From: Floridanema aerugineum
GTDB taxonomy: Bacteria > Cyanobacteriota > Cyanobacteriia > Cyanobacteriales > Aerosakkonemataceae
Direction of reading: 5' to 3'
Assembly: GCF_041929345.1 (NCBI RefSeq)
Contig: NZ_JBHFNQ010000204.1
Span: 27,228 to 91,227 of the forward strand
Length of the DNA stretch: 64,000 nucleotides
Both the position numbers and the translations under genes were made by a program. The notes below the pieces were generated by a model. That model ran no database searches, was not told the origin of the DNA, and worked only from the letters and a program-made list of their open reading frames with translations. This document shows positions 42,699-52,071 of this stretch, piece after piece (positions within the stretch are counted from its first letter, which is position 1; each line of letters starts with the position of its first letter).

Positions 42699-44720
42699 AT
42701 GAAGCGATCGCTCATCACAATTCCACTCACATTAATCCTGCTAGAATCAGCTATACCCTTGGCTCTAGCCGCACCACCGAGACAACCAGACAAAACCGAA
42801 GAATGCGAACTTTTGATAGTTGGCGGAGGACTTTCTGGTTCTGCTGCGGCTTATGAAGCCTTACTCGCTGGGAGAACAGTTTGTTTAACTGAAATTACCG
42901 ACTGGGTAGGCGGACAAATTTCCTCGCAAGGAACCTCTGCACTCGACGAAAAAGCCACCCAACGACGACTACTGTTTTATCCTCGCGGTTATTTAGAACT
43001 TCGCAAACGCATTGAAGAACATTATGGCAGACTCAACCCCGGAAAATGTTGGGTGAGTGAATCATGTTTTTTCCCTTATGACGGACACAAAATCCTGTTT
43101 GATATCTTAAAAGATGCTGCCAAAAAAGGCGATGGAAAACTCAAATGGTTTCCTGCAACAGTAATTAAAGAACTCGATATTAGTTCTGATGGTAAACAAA
43201 TTCAAAGTGCGATCGCCATTCAACACAAACCCGCCAAAGGTGCTCCTCCATTAAACACCCTCCCATTATCCCGCACCATTGAAGACGCATATCGCTACGA
43301 AAATTCCCCCCAATTTGATAAAACCATCATTCGTTTTGTTCCGAAAAAAACTAACAAATCAAATCAAAAACCTCGTCCCACAGACTGGTATGTAATAGAA
43401 GCCACCGAAACCGGAGAATTAATTGGTTTAGCTGACGTTCCTTACCGTTTGGGTATCGATCCGCGTTCCTATTTAGAACCTTCATCTTCCACAGAAAAAG
43501 GCGATCAATTTTGCACCCAAGGCTTCACCTACACCTTTGCAATGGAAGCAACGGAACAGCCACAACCGCAAACAATGCCCTCATTTTATCCCCAATATGA
43601 GCCTTATTACAGTTATGAATTACCCCGTTTAGCCAGCTTCAATTTAGTATTTTCCTATCGTCGCATCTTCAGCGCCAAACCAGACCAACCATTACCAGGA
43701 GACTACAAACAATACCCAATTAATCCTGGTGATATTTCCATGCAAAACTGGACTTGGGGAAATGATTATCGTCCCGGAACCTCTCAAGATAACCTCATTT
43801 ATACCCGTCAACAATTGCAAGAAACCGGACAATTAAACCCCGGTGGATGGATGGGAGGACTCCGCACCGAAACCTTACGCCGAGGAGAAGAAAACGCCCT
43901 TGGTTTTTATTATTGGTTAGCCAAAGGAACCACAGATTCCCAATTAGGGCCAAACGTCAAAACACCTTATCCAAACTTGCGTTTTATCAGTGGTTTAGAC
44001 TCACCAATGGGAACTGTACATGGGTTATCCAAATATCCATATATGCGCGAAGGAAGACGGATCATTGGTAGACCAAGTTACGGACAAGCCGAAGGTTTTA
44101 CTGTTTGGGAAATTGACATTTCTCGCAACAATTTCCGCCAAGAATTTTACAGCCAAAACCTTTCCCCAGAAGAGTATCGCCGTTTATGGGCAACTTTATC
44201 TGGGTTAAATGCTGCTGCTGTAATTTCTGGTGAATTATCTCCAGAACAAGTTAAACCTCGATCGCGTTCTGCGATTTTTCCTGACTCGGTAGGAATTGGA
44301 TTTTATGCGATCGACTTTCACCCCTGCATGGAAAAAAGCCCCCCAGAAGCACCCGGAAACAGAGAACGCGAAGGAACAAGAAAAGGACAAGGCGGAACCT
44401 TCCCCTTTCAAGTACCTTTAAGAGCAATGATTCCCCAAAAAATTGACAATATGTTAGTAGCAGGAAAAAGCATCGCCACCAGTCACACAGCAGCAGCAGC
44501 TTATCGCGTTCACTCCTTTGAATGGTCAGTAGGTGCAGCAGCAGGAACTACCGCCGACTTCGCTTTAAAAAATAACATTCTTCCCTATCAATTAGTAGAT
44601 CAATTACCATCAAAAGAACCACAATTAGAAGCATTACAACGCCGTTTAGAACAAAACAAAAACCCCGTTGCTTTCCCCAACACCTCAATTTTGAATCAAT
44701 CTTGGGAAGACTGGAAGTAA
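42699..44720 (+). CDS. Exported FAD-dependent oxidoreductase
   Basis: A 673-residue flavoprotein. A signal peptide (residues 1-24, ending ALAAP) predicts export. The FAD-binding Rossmann motif ECELLIVGGGLSGSAAAYEA follows near residue 37, then CLTEITDWVGGQISSQGTSALDE, typical of the PF12831-like FAD-oxidoreductase group. Near the C-terminus, MIPQKIDNMLVAGKSIATSHTAAAAYRVHSFEWSVGAAAGTTADFAL forms the second FAD-contact block. Intact. The substrate is unknown. Export of a folded flavoprotein would suggest Tat, but no twin-arginine is seen, so the signal looks Sec-type. Confidence 0.88.
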   Translation: MKRSLITIPLTLILLESAIPLALAAPPRQPDKTEECELLIVGGGLSGSAAAYEALLAGRTVCLTEITDWVGGQISSQGTSALDEKATQRRLLFYPRGYLELRKRIEEHYGRLNPGKCWVSESCFFPYDGHKILFDILKDAAKKGDGKLKWFPATVIKELDISSDGKQIQSAIAIQHKPAKGAPPLNTLPLSRTIEDAYRYENSPQFDKTIIRFVPKKTNKSNQKPRPTDWYVIEATETGELIGLADVPYRLGIDPRSYLEPSSSTEKGDQFCTQGFTYTFAMEATEQPQPQTMPSFYPQYEPYYSYELPRLASFNLVFSYRRIFSAKPDQPLPGDYKQYPINPGDISMQNWTWGNDYRPGTSQDNLIYTRQQLQETGQLNPGGWMGGLRTETLRRGEENALGFYYWLAKGTTDSQLGPNVKTPYPNLRFISGLDSPMGTVHGLSKYPYMREGRRIIGRPSYGQAEGFTVWEIDISRNNFRQEFYSQNLSPEEYRRLWATLSGLNAAAVISGELSPEQVKPRSRSAIFPDSVGIGFYAIDFHPCMEKSPPEAPGNREREGTRKGQGGTFPFQVPLRAMIPQKIDNMLVAGKSIATSHTAAAAYRVHSFEWSVGAAAGTTADFALKNNILPYQLVDQLPSKEPQLEALQRRLEQNKNPVAFPNTSILNQSWEDWK

Positions 44721-45260
44721 AGTACGTTGTTGCGCTTCAGCGCTCTTGTATAGTCTCTATCCGTAGGGTGCGTTAGTGATAACGTAACGCACCATATCCC
44801 AAGCTAAATAGGGCTTGCTTCAAAAATGTAAAAGGTAAGATATGCAAAGGTTTTACCCATTTTTTGCCCACAATAAATGCAAGGCTATCACAATCTTTTA
44901 GTGCAAAAACCTTGCCTTTTTGGGGAAATTGTAGGGACACGGCATTCAAAAGATAACGCAGGAGTTGCAAATATTAATGATGCCGTGTCCCTACCCTCAC
45001 CAACAGACTTTTTCAGCAAGTCCTAAATAGATCTCTGGCAAAAATAGACAATCTTTATGTTTTGTCTGTGTTTATCTGTGTACCCTTCGGGAAGGCTTCG
45101 CCAACATCTGTAATTATCTGTGGTAAAAAATCCTAGATTTTGAACTTTTGCCAACCGGATCGTATAATTTCTGCTTGATTACCCATAATAATGTAGAGAC
45201 GTTATATATAACGTCTCTACAAGGTTTTGGATTCAGGATTTATTGCTCTATTTGTCGGGT
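44721..45260. repeat. Repeat-rich gap after the FAD oxidoreductase gene
   Basis: Holds a half copy of the GTTGCGCTTCAGCGC repeat (44722-44750), a GTAGGGTGCGTTAGTG palindrome near 44764-44793, a 64-bp inverted repeat with ends GTAGGGACACGGCAT (44931-44994), ATCTGTGT-type words (45060-45122) and the 28-bp palindrome at 45193-45220. No gene is seen. Confidence 0.7.
45193..45220. repeat. 28-bp palindrome, identical to 17188-17215
   Basis: Half-site GTAGAGACGTTATA; exact second copy in the window. Confidence 0.9.
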
Positions 45261-45281
45261 GCGGGGCGGGCAGGATGCCCA

Positions 45282-45498
45282 CCCCACAAGATTTACAGCT
45301 TTCTTGTGGGGCTCGCTCTCCTAGCCCACCCCACAAGATTTACAGCTTTCTTGTGGGACTTGCCCACCCCACAAGATTTACAGCTTTCTTGTGGGGCTCG
45401 CTCTCCTAGCCCACCCCACAAGATTTACAGCTTTCTTGTGGGGCTCGCTCTCCTAGCCCACCCCACAAGATTTACAGCTTTCTTGTGGGGCGGGCATC
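45282..45498. repeat. Five tandem hairpin units CCCCACAAG...CTTGTGGGG
   Basis: Each unit has CCCCACAAG and CTTGTGGGG around ATTTACAGCTTT. Unit starts are 45282, 45329, 45367, 45414 and 45461 (periods 47, 38, 47, 47); 47-base units carry CTCGCTCTCCTAGCC. The outer flanks (GCAGGATGCCC... and ...GGGCATCCTGC) are inverted, so a simpler element was expanded from within. Confidence 0.9.
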
Positions 45499-45529
45499 CT
45501 GCCTGCCTTGGTTTTCGCACAAATTTAGA

Positions 45530-47377
45530 TCATTGAGAATAAATCAGAGCGCTGTAAGGTGCAAGCGCAAAACCTGCACTATATGCCATTCCATCTTTAG
45601 GTGAATATTCAGCACTAACCGCATATCCGCCAAAATTACTGAAGTCATCACTGTAACCTTTCCAATCACTAGAAAAGCGACACCACCAGGTACCCAAACG
45701 AGGTAAACCTACTCGGTAAGAATCCCAATAGCGATTAGAAAAATTCAAAATCACAATTACATCATCACCGGGTCCACCTTGATCCCAACGATGATAAGCA
45801 ATCACCTTATTCAAGTTATCAACTAATTGACAATTAATATGTTGTCCTCTCAATCCGCGAGTGTTATTTTCCCAATTTCGCCGCAACTGACAAAGACGTT
45901 GATAAAGGTCATGAATCCCAGCAAAGCGATCGATTCTATCCCACTCTAATGGATCGTCATCACGAAAATGATCGACTTCCAGAAACTCTTGACCTTGCCA
46001 AATCATCGGAATTCCAGGTGTAGTAAGAACTATTGCTGCTCCTAAAGTCGATCGCTTTTTCGCCACCCAAGACTCAGGGTTATTGGGGTCTATTTGTCTG
46101 TTGACGCGAGTTTTCCCATTAGCAGTTTCATCATGAGATTCTGTAAAAATAACTCGCTTAAAAGCATCGCCATTGTTACGAGCATAAAGTGCAGTGGCAA
46201 TGTCATTCATATTGCGATACTCATCCAAAGGATTTTCTAACTCATGGCGAACACTATGAACAAACCAATGCCATTCCGCATCCATTCCTGCACCCCATTG
46301 AGAAGTTGATTTAGTCAACCACCCATCGTTATTCCAGTCTTCAGCAATCACAATTTTGTGTCTGGGATATTTGAAAAAGTGTTTAACTTCATCGCTAATC
46401 CAACGTAGCAAATTGAAGCCTTCATTATTCCATCCTTTACCATTATCAAATCCCCAAATATTGCTGGTACTATCTAATCTCAATCCATCACAATGACACT
46501 CATCCAACCAAAATATCGCATTGTCTCGGAGATATTGGCGCACTTCTGGTCTGCCAAAATCTGGTTTGGTATCTCCCCAAGGCGTTATGGCACGCCCATC
46601 ATTATAGAAATAAATACCACCCCATTTGTCTAAGCCCCATCCATCAAAACGCCACAATCCATCCCCTAAATCGCTAGGCCCAAAATGGTTATAAACGCAG
46701 TCCATAATCACAGCAAGACCAAGATTATGAGCAGTATTAACAAAATGTTTGAAATCATCTAAGTGACCGTAGGCGGACTCGACTGCAAATGGAAAAGCTG
46801 GGTTATATCCCCAAGAAAAACTGGCGGCGAATTCACCAGTCGGCATGATATTAATGCAGTTAATTCCTAGATCTCGCAAATATGGCAATCTTTCGATCGC
46901 TTTTGCTAAAGTTCCCGGTTCTCCTTGAGGCGTATCATTAAAAGTTCCCAAGTGCAATTCATAAATCACCAGAGAATTGTAATCTGGCATCCGAAAATCT
47001 CGATCGGTCCAAGCAAAATCAGAGCGACTAACGATCGCTTTCCCAACAGAATTTGTTACATCTTTAGCATAAGGATCTATTCTCCAGAGAACATCGTTTG
47101 AACTATTATTAACTAGTCGATATCTGTAAAGTTGACCCGGTTTAATCCCTTCGACATCACTTGACCAGTAACCATTTCCCTCAGAAGCTAATTCTACCAG
47201 CCTATCTGGGCGATCTTTCTCCTGATTTTCATCTTCGTAAAAAGCAACATCAACTTGCTTGGCAAATGGTGCCCAAACTCTAAAGGCAGTACCACTATCA
47301 AACACAATACTACCCATGCCTTGATGTTTACTAGTTACAGGAGTTGCAATTAATGAAGAAGGTTGTACGCAAACCAT
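45530..47377 (-). CDS. GH13 alpha-glucan branching-enzyme-like protein
   Basis: A 615-residue alpha-amylase-family enzyme. An N-terminal carbohydrate-binding domain (FRVWAPFAKQVDVAFYEDE, about 30-115) precedes the barrel with motifs DCVYNH, GLRLDSTSN (nucleophile Asp), VIAEDWNN (acid Glu) and FTESHDE. The C-terminal beta domain ends GFALAPYSALIYSQ. This order fits 1,4-alpha-glucan branching or malto-oligosyltrehalose-type enzymes; no trehalose genes are adjacent, so branching is favoured. Many cyanobacteria have several GH13 branching homologues. An exact EC number is not safe. Confidence 0.85.
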   Translation of the reverse strand: MVCVQPSSLIATPVTSKHQGMGSIVFDSGTAFRVWAPFAKQVDVAFYEDENQEKDRPDRLVELASEGNGYWSSDVEGIKPGQLYRYRLVNNSSNDVLWRIDPYAKDVTNSVGKAIVSRSDFAWTDRDFRMPDYNSLVIYELHLGTFNDTPQGEPGTLAKAIERLPYLRDLGINCINIMPTGEFAASFSWGYNPAFPFAVESAYGHLDDFKHFVNTAHNLGLAVIMDCVYNHFGPSDLGDGLWRFDGWGLDKWGGIYFYNDGRAITPWGDTKPDFGRPEVRQYLRDNAIFWLDECHCDGLRLDSTSNIWGFDNGKGWNNEGFNLLRWISDEVKHFFKYPRHKIVIAEDWNNDGWLTKSTSQWGAGMDAEWHWFVHSVRHELENPLDEYRNMNDIATALYARNNGDAFKRVIFTESHDETANGKTRVNRQIDPNNPESWVAKKRSTLGAAIVLTTPGIPMIWQGQEFLEVDHFRDDDPLEWDRIDRFAGIHDLYQRLCQLRRNWENNTRGLRGQHINCQLVDNLNKVIAYHRWDQGGPGDDVIVILNFSNRYWDSYRVGLPRLGTWWCRFSSDWKGYSDDFSNFGGYAVSAEYSPKDGMAYSAGFALAPYSALIYSQ

Positions 47378-47750
47378 AGAAATTTCGTCCTCGAATAAAC
47401 AAAGGATAAGTTGATAAATTTATGAGATACTGTGAGGCTGTTTTCTTTGAGACTTTAACTCAGGTAAAACAACCTTAACCAGCTAGAGCAAATTTTTAAG
47501 CCCTACGCATAAATATCTACTCTTCTTCTTATTAATACAACTCTACCTATAGTATGATCCGAGAATTTTACGAATAAAGGAAAAATAATTTGCCAAAAGT
47601 TGTTAGATTGGCAGCGGATGTAGCGATAGCCAGCAAACTCAACCTCACTTTGAGCAGTCAAATAATTTTTACTCAGCCTTGCCAGTTCTCCATTAATATA
47701 GATAAATAACTAGTTGTATCAATTTGTTAAGTTAATTCGGGAACTGCACT
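47378..47750. other. Gene-free divergent promoter region between GH13 and clpS
   Basis: 373 AT-rich bases between divergent genes. A TATAGTAT word near 47551 could be a -10 element, but no clear -35 partner was assigned. No repeats or small genes are recognised. Confidence 0.35.
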
Positions 47751-48077
47751 ATGACTAAAACACTTTCAGCAGCAATCTTTGGGATGGCAACCGCGCCGAC
47801 TCAAGCTCCTGAACGCTCTAGTCAAGTTACCCGGAAACTTTACCCCAACTACAAAATAATCGTGCTGGACGATGATTTCAACACCTTTCAGCACGTTCAT
47901 GATTGTTTGGTGAAGTATATTCCTGGGATGACGACTGAGCACGCTTGGGAACTCACCAATCAAGTACACTATGAAGGTCAAGCTATTGTTTGGGTTGGCC
48001 CGCAAGAGCAAGCGGAACTCTACCACCAACAGTTGAGTCGCGCCGGATTAACTATGGCTCCCCTAGAAGCAGCATAA
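47751..48077 (+). CDS. clpS: Clp protease adaptor ClpS
   Basis: A 108-residue adaptor that binds ClpC/ClpA and selects N-degron substrates. The core is YKIIVLDDDFNTFQHVHDCLVKYIPGMTTEHAWELTNQVHYEGQAIVWVGPQEQAELYHQQLSRAGLTMAP. The DDDFN segment corresponds to the substrate-side acidic pocket. The N-terminal ~30 residues are a flexible tail. Cyanobacteria often have two ClpS forms; which this is cannot be said for sure. A DUF2103 gene follows in ten bases. Confidence 0.93.
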   Translation: MTKTLSAAIFGMATAPTQAPERSSQVTRKLYPNYKIIVLDDDFNTFQHVHDCLVKYIPGMTTEHAWELTNQVHYEGQAIVWVGPQEQAELYHQQLSRAGLTMAPLEAA

Positions 48078-48087
48078 ACATAAAATT

Positions 48088-48378
48088 ATGAATAATTCCC
48101 CTGGCGGTAGGTTAGTTCTCACTCATTCCACCCACATTCCCGGCTTAATTGCCGTTTTGGAACGTCTCACTAAATATAATGGTATTCAAACCATTACTCC
48201 GGCAGTAATTGGTAGAGCCAAAGGACATTCCCCACGCTTGCAATTAAAAGTTTCCGTACCAATCCGAGGTGGATTTAAATTAATCGCCCGTCAGGGTAAA
48301 ACTTTTCAAGAGGTTTTTATTATTACTAGCTGCCCAAAAGATGAATTAGAAACAGCAATTTTTCAAGCTATGAAATGA
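48088..48378 (+). CDS. DUF2103 family protein
   Basis: A 96-residue protein with the DUF2103 pattern: GGRLVLTHSTHIPGLIAVLERLTKYNGIQTITPAVIGRAKGHSPRLQLKV, then FKLIARQGKTFQEVFIITSCPKDELE. Conserved His and Cys are consistent with metal binding, as suggested for the family. It follows clpS closely, so it is in the same operon; a shared function is not established. Confidence 0.85.
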   Translation: MNNSPGGRLVLTHSTHIPGLIAVLERLTKYNGIQTITPAVIGRAKGHSPRLQLKVSVPIRGGFKLIARQGKTFQEVFIITSCPKDELETAIFQAMK

Positions 48379-48430
48379 TATTGAAGATTGCAGATTGTCA
48401 ATTGACAGTCTGCTATTTTTTAATTAACTC

Positions 48431-48606
48431 AGATCTTGCACCAGTTTCAAAATCCGCCTGGACTCAAGTCCCAGAGTCATAGCGAAAGTCCTCTGTTATA
48501 TGACTAAAACTTAGTAATTCTTATGCTTTCAGTCCATTTTAATGGACTTGAGCTATTAGCCTGCGAATTGATTCGCAGGTGGGCTAAAACGACAGGTGCA
48601 AGATCT
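48431..48606. repeat. 175-bp MITE-like element with perfect 12-bp terminal inverted repeats
   Basis: Ends are AGATCTTGCACC (48431-48442) and its exact inverse (48595-48606). The interior carries GAGCTATTAGCCTGCGAATTG and the palindrome CTGCGAATTGATTCGCAG. Related to 38658-38865. No transposase is present in the element. Confidence 0.85.
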
Positions 48607-48627
48607 CCGTTAACTTAAACCGATATC

Positions 48628-48993
48628 TTACCTTCGATCGCGCTCCCAGCGATCGATCGCAAATTGCAAAAGGTCGGCACGGCAGGAATTTGGGCTGCGT
48701 CGCCGTTCGTAATCAATCAATCTTTCTACCTGTTTGCGATCGCCTTGGCTTCTTTGGAGCAGTGATTTATAAAGCTGCGTTTCTTTACCATTAATCGTAT
48801 TTTTGTAAAGCTGCGTTTTTTTTCCAATATTTGTTTTTGAAGACTCTTGAATTGCGTACTTAGCTAATAAAAAAAATAAGATAAGTGCGAATATTAGATA
48901 AGGTATTTTATCTGGAAAGTGCGTCACAAAGTAAACTGACAGCACGAAGATTACTATCCCCGCTGTTAACTGATTAAACGAAGGTTTATACAT
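48628..48993 (-). CDS. Small membrane protein with internal repeat, 121 aa
   Basis: Unrecognised. Two hydrophobic spans (TAGIVIFVLSVYFVTHF and YLIFALILFFLLAKYA) are followed by a basic cytosolic tail. Inside the tail, KKTQLYKN and KETQLYKS form a short internal duplication, also visible in the DNA as two AAAGCTGCGTTT words about 30 bases apart. The last part (QVERLIDYERRRSPNSCRADLLQFAIDRWERDRR) reads as a helical module seen in several cyanobacterial small proteins. Confidence 0.6.
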   Translation of the reverse strand: MYKPSFNQLTAGIVIFVLSVYFVTHFPDKIPYLIFALILFFLLAKYAIQESSKTNIGKKTQLYKNTINGKETQLYKSLLQRSQGDRKQVERLIDYERRRSPNSCRADLLQFAIDRWERDRR

Positions 48994-49254
48994 ACTACTT
49001 GTTGCTATTTGGTTTTAGGGCTATATATCTTTGTATTTAATTCTGATAGTAAAGTTTACAACCATCGGTTGTCATCGGTAATTTCACGCAGTTAATTAGG
49101 AAAAAACTGCCCATAAAAAGATAACAAAGGATAATATTTAAGGTAAATAAGCTGAAACTAAGTTACTTTTAAGAAAAATTTTGATTTTTTCTACAACAAT
49201 CAGCGAATAAAAGTCTCACAGGAAAACAAGTTACTCACTGATATTGTTCAACAA
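48994..49254. other. AT-rich gap
   Basis: About 260 bases without a recognisable gene or repeat. It should contain the promoter of the 121-aa membrane protein. Confidence 0.35.
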
Positions 49255-49290
49255 AAAATAGGAAATAGTCAATTAACTATTTCCTATTTT
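49255..49290 (-). terminator. Strong hairpin, probable terminator of the 107-aa membrane protein gene
   Basis: AAAATAGGAAATAGT (49255-49269) pairs perfectly with 49276-49290 around a six-base loop, with A/T runs on both sides, giving a Rho-independent-type terminator that works in either direction. It lies 12 bases past the end of the minus-strand gene at 49302. Confidence 0.75.
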
Positions 49291-49301
49291 CTAATTAACA
49301 A

Positions 49302-49625
49302 TTACTTGGCGACTTGCTGTAAAGAAAAGCGGTGTAATGGCAGAATAATTACACAACAAGCGGTTAAAAAGTAAGAGATAGCTGCTGTTATTTGCAAACT
49401 CATCAATAAAATATCCCAATTAGGTAATTGCAGCTTTTGAGCAAAATCAGCTACACAATAAACTATCCAGTAGGTGAAGATCATCAAAAATAGCGATCGC
49501 TCTGTTCCTTCTTTATCTTTTACTTGAGTTGGCTTGTGACTATTAATTAACCAAAGCCCTACAATAGAGCCAATCAAAGAAGCTAAAACTAAATAATCAT
49601 GCCAGTGCAAATTTTCGATTTGCAT
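49302..49625 (-). CDS. Small membrane protein, 107 aa
   Basis: Unrecognised. Three probable transmembrane helices (YLVLASLIGSIVGLWLI, FLMIFTYWIVYCVADFA and LLMSLQITAAISYFLTACCVIILPL) are separated by a charged loop (SHKPTQVKDKEGTERS). It is preceded by an unrelated gap and followed by a good terminator, so it is a single-gene unit. Confidence 0.55.
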   Translation of the reverse strand: MQIENLHWHDYLVLASLIGSIVGLWLINSHKPTQVKDKEGTERSLFLMIFTYWIVYCVADFAQKLQLPNWDILLMSLQITAAISYFLTACCVIILPLHRFSLQQVAK

Positions 49626-49832
49626 ATCCCTGTTTATTCCAAAAATTTCAATTGGACATCAGTCTAAGGGATTACAGTTGATAGAACAAAGCAATATTTA
49701 CAAAATTCAATAGCCCTTAACACTTTGCAATCCAAAATCAGATACCCAACTTCTCCAAGAAGTCGGGTATCTGTTAACGGTTAGATTTTAGAAAGGATGA
49801 GGCGGGTTAGATTCGTGTTGGCAGCGGATAAC

Positions 49833-51092
49833 TTAATTCTCATCGGGTAGATTACCCTCAGCATCAAAAGGTAGCGATCGCGGCGGCACGAGAATTTCCA
49901 AATCACGGCGCGATTCAACTTCTGGCAAATAAGAAATAGAACACTCCACCTCTGCTATATCTAACGTATTATGTATCCACATCAACCGAGTATCGGGTGG
50001 TTCAACTAGACCGATCGTGGAAAGTGCCGCATCAAGACATTCCCGATCGGTGGGATAGTCAAGGGGCAGCATAGCCGCAGTTGGGTGTCCTGCGGTTAGG
50101 CTGTTGAGTCGGGTGCTTTTGCGATCCATTTGTTCGATCGCCCTTGTGCGGCAGAATTCACTCATCCCGATCCCGTTAGCGTTACCATGCGTTGCTTGAG
50201 TTAGACCCCGAACAATGATCCTTCGGCATTTAGGCCATTCATTCTCGATCGCTGCATGATCGTTATATTTGCGTCCGATGACATTGGTATCCATCCCTGT
50301 CCCGCTGATGTTCTTGCCGATTTCATCAACAATCAAAATATCTGCGGTGTTGAATGGCAATCGCGGCATCCACTGTTTGGCGAGGATTAGCAGTTCGCGT
50401 TCTCGGTCTTCAAATTCCTGGGGTTCAACTGCACGGATCAAAGCAGTTTGGTCATAAGCATTTTCCACTACCGCCAAACCAAAAAGCACACGACATCGAG
50501 ACAGAACCTCGCGAGCAACACTGTGGACAATCTGCCCGAAACTGTGATTGATGATGGCTCGGTGATAGATTTTCGCCCCTTCGTGCTTGCCAAGACCGAT
50601 GAGCATCATTTTCATCAATCCGCTTTCAATATCACCAACAAAGCCTGTGTGTGGCTTGACTCGATTGATAACTACCAGATGATCCGCAGCCAAAGCATAC
50701 TTATCAAAGTGAACTGGAAAACCCTCCTTAGCATGACAAATGACTGTGGTTTCCATACTAGAACGGATGGGACAACCGCAGAATTCCTCGGTGATGCCGT
50801 AGCTTTCGATCAACTTGCTTTGCCCTTGTGCCGTTGCGCCGCCATGACTTCCCATTGCCGGGACGATGAATGGCTGGGCACCAAGGGACTTTAGGTGTTC
50901 GACTACTGCTTTAATAATCAGGTGGATGTTCGCAATCCCACGACTCCCAGCGGTAATCGCCACCTGCTGATTGGGCCCAATGCGATCGCCTAAATGCAGT
51001 CGGGATAATTCGCTCTGAGTTGTTGCCGCAACATCCTCGATGCAGGGGGCTTCAAATGTTTGACGGACACGAAAGATCTGTGGATAGGACAT
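49833..51092 (-). CDS. LarA-like nickel-dependent racemase domain protein
   Basis: A ~419-residue protein of the lactate-racemase LarA superfamily. Seen: ITAGSRGIANIHLIIKAVVEHLKSLGAQPFIVPAMGSHGGATAQGQ, VINRVKPHTGFVGDIESGLMKMMLIGLGKHEGA and VDEIGKNISGTGMDTNVIGR. LarA uses a nickel-pincer cofactor made by LarB, LarC and LarE; none is in the window. The substrate is unknown. The start at 51092 (MSYPQIFRVRQ) fits the family better than one 19 codons upstream. DRKSTRLNS inside it is natural, not adapter sequence (see rejected). Confidence 0.85.
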   Translation of the reverse strand: MSYPQIFRVRQTFEAPCIEDVAATTQSELSRLHLGDRIGPNQQVAITAGSRGIANIHLIIKAVVEHLKSLGAQPFIVPAMGSHGGATAQGQSKLIESYGITEEFCGCPIRSSMETTVICHAKEGFPVHFDKYALAADHLVVINRVKPHTGFVGDIESGLMKMMLIGLGKHEGAKIYHRAIINHSFGQIVHSVAREVLSRCRVLFGLAVVENAYDQTALIRAVEPQEFEDRERELLILAKQWMPRLPFNTADILIVDEIGKNISGTGMDTNVIGRKYNDHAAIENEWPKCRRIIVRGLTQATHGNANGIGMSEFCRTRAIEQMDRKSTRLNSLTAGHPTAAMLPLDYPTDRECLDAALSTIGLVEPPDTRLMWIHNTLDIAEVECSISYLPEVESRRDLEILVPPRSLPFDAEGNLPDEN

Positions 51093-51155
51093 GAGCAAGG
51101 ATTTGCAAACACAAACAAATCGAAGTTCACTTAGCCTATCATTCTGCATCTGTGA

Positions 51156-51656
51156 CTATTGTGGGTTCTCTACTTGAGTTTTAATCGTTTGCCAAGCCGA
51201 TAACACTCCATCAATCCATCCTTGTGCAAAGGAAATCCGGCAAGATGGATCTACTTCCAGCAAGTAGGCAAAATCGGCATCCAAATGACGTGCTTGTTCT
51301 GGATAATCTTTTTGATTGAGATAACTCCACAGGTAGTCCAGCACATCTTCATCCAGGGCAGTCGCTAGAGACTGAACTCGTTCAAAATGACGGAAATCTT
51401 TGTAGGACAACTTGGCACTGGAACGAATTCCTAATTCAAATCCTTCTTGACGAACCTTGTTGAGGAGAACTTTCTTTTCTGTTTGAAGGCGTTGGACTAA
51501 ATTTTCGTCTTCGGCAACTTGGGTTTTGAGTTCTTCGATTGTAATAGCCATCTCTAATGCCTCCTGGCAAACGGCAGAAATATTGAAGCCTTGCTTGACG
51601 GGTTGAAGTCGGGTAAACAGTGATTCCGGTACTGCGATAGTAACTCTTTGACTCAC
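51156..51656 (-). CDS. Hypothetical protein with RHH-like N-terminus, 166 aa
   Basis: The N-terminus (RVTIAVPESLFTRLQPVKQGFNISAVCQEALEMAI) resembles a ribbon-helix-helix DNA-binding or antitoxin fold. A coiled coil (IEELKTQVAEDENLVQRLQTEKKVLLNKVRQEG) and a C-terminal helical domain (DYLWSYLNQKDYPEQARHLDADFAYLLEVD) follow. No toxin partner is adjacent; the LarA-like gene starts 63 bases downstream. Its role is unknown. Confidence 0.55.
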   Translation of the reverse strand: MSQRVTIAVPESLFTRLQPVKQGFNISAVCQEALEMAITIEELKTQVAEDENLVQRLQTEKKVLLNKVRQEGFELGIRSSAKLSYKDFRHFERVQSLATALDEDVLDYLWSYLNQKDYPEQARHLDADFAYLLEVDPSCRISFAQGWIDGVLSAWQTIKTQVENPQ

Positions 51657-52071
51657 AATTTCCTCTCCCGTTCTGTCTACTCTTATACAGTATCCGAGTT
51701 AATTGCATAATTACTCACTTTGAGACAATTTGTTACATAACATACAGTTTTGCCAAAGAAAGTATGCAACAAGGGAACACAACTATCGGGGAGTGTCGCG
51801 GATATCCTTTGCTAACAGGCTTTTCCGGCTTTCCTGCTTTCAGCCACTTTGAATTACCTTGACAGAACTAAAAGTCGTGGACTTGGACCAAATCCTCTGG
51901 GTAGTGGTGGGAATGGTAGAGGCAGGACTCGCACTCCGGGAGTTTGGGCATGATTATCTGCTGTAAATAATTGCTACATCAATCGCTACTTATAAATTCA
52001 ATTAATCACAATAGAATTAGCCATTGCAATTGAATGACACCTAATAGATGGGTGTTAATTCAATTTAGTTT
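51657..52071. other. Gap with a short coding-looking fragment (51859-51966, plus strand)
   Basis: A 35-residue frame (LTELKVVDLDQILWVVVGMVEAGLALREFGHDYLL) starts at a TTG and may be a gene remnant, as it has no clear ribosome site. The rest appears non-coding. Confidence 0.3.

Noticed and set aside
45282..45498. Second CRISPR-like array.
   Set aside because: The spacers between the palindromes are identical to each other, so this is a tandem repeat.
50080..50130. DRKSTRLNS in the LarA-like protein, which matches the translated Illumina adapter (DRKSTRLNSSH).
   Set aside because: The codons differ from the adapter (GAT CGC AAA AGC ACC versus GAT CGG AAG AGC ACA), the sequence continues as LTAGHPTAAMLP, and the position fits the family pattern, so it is a coincidence.
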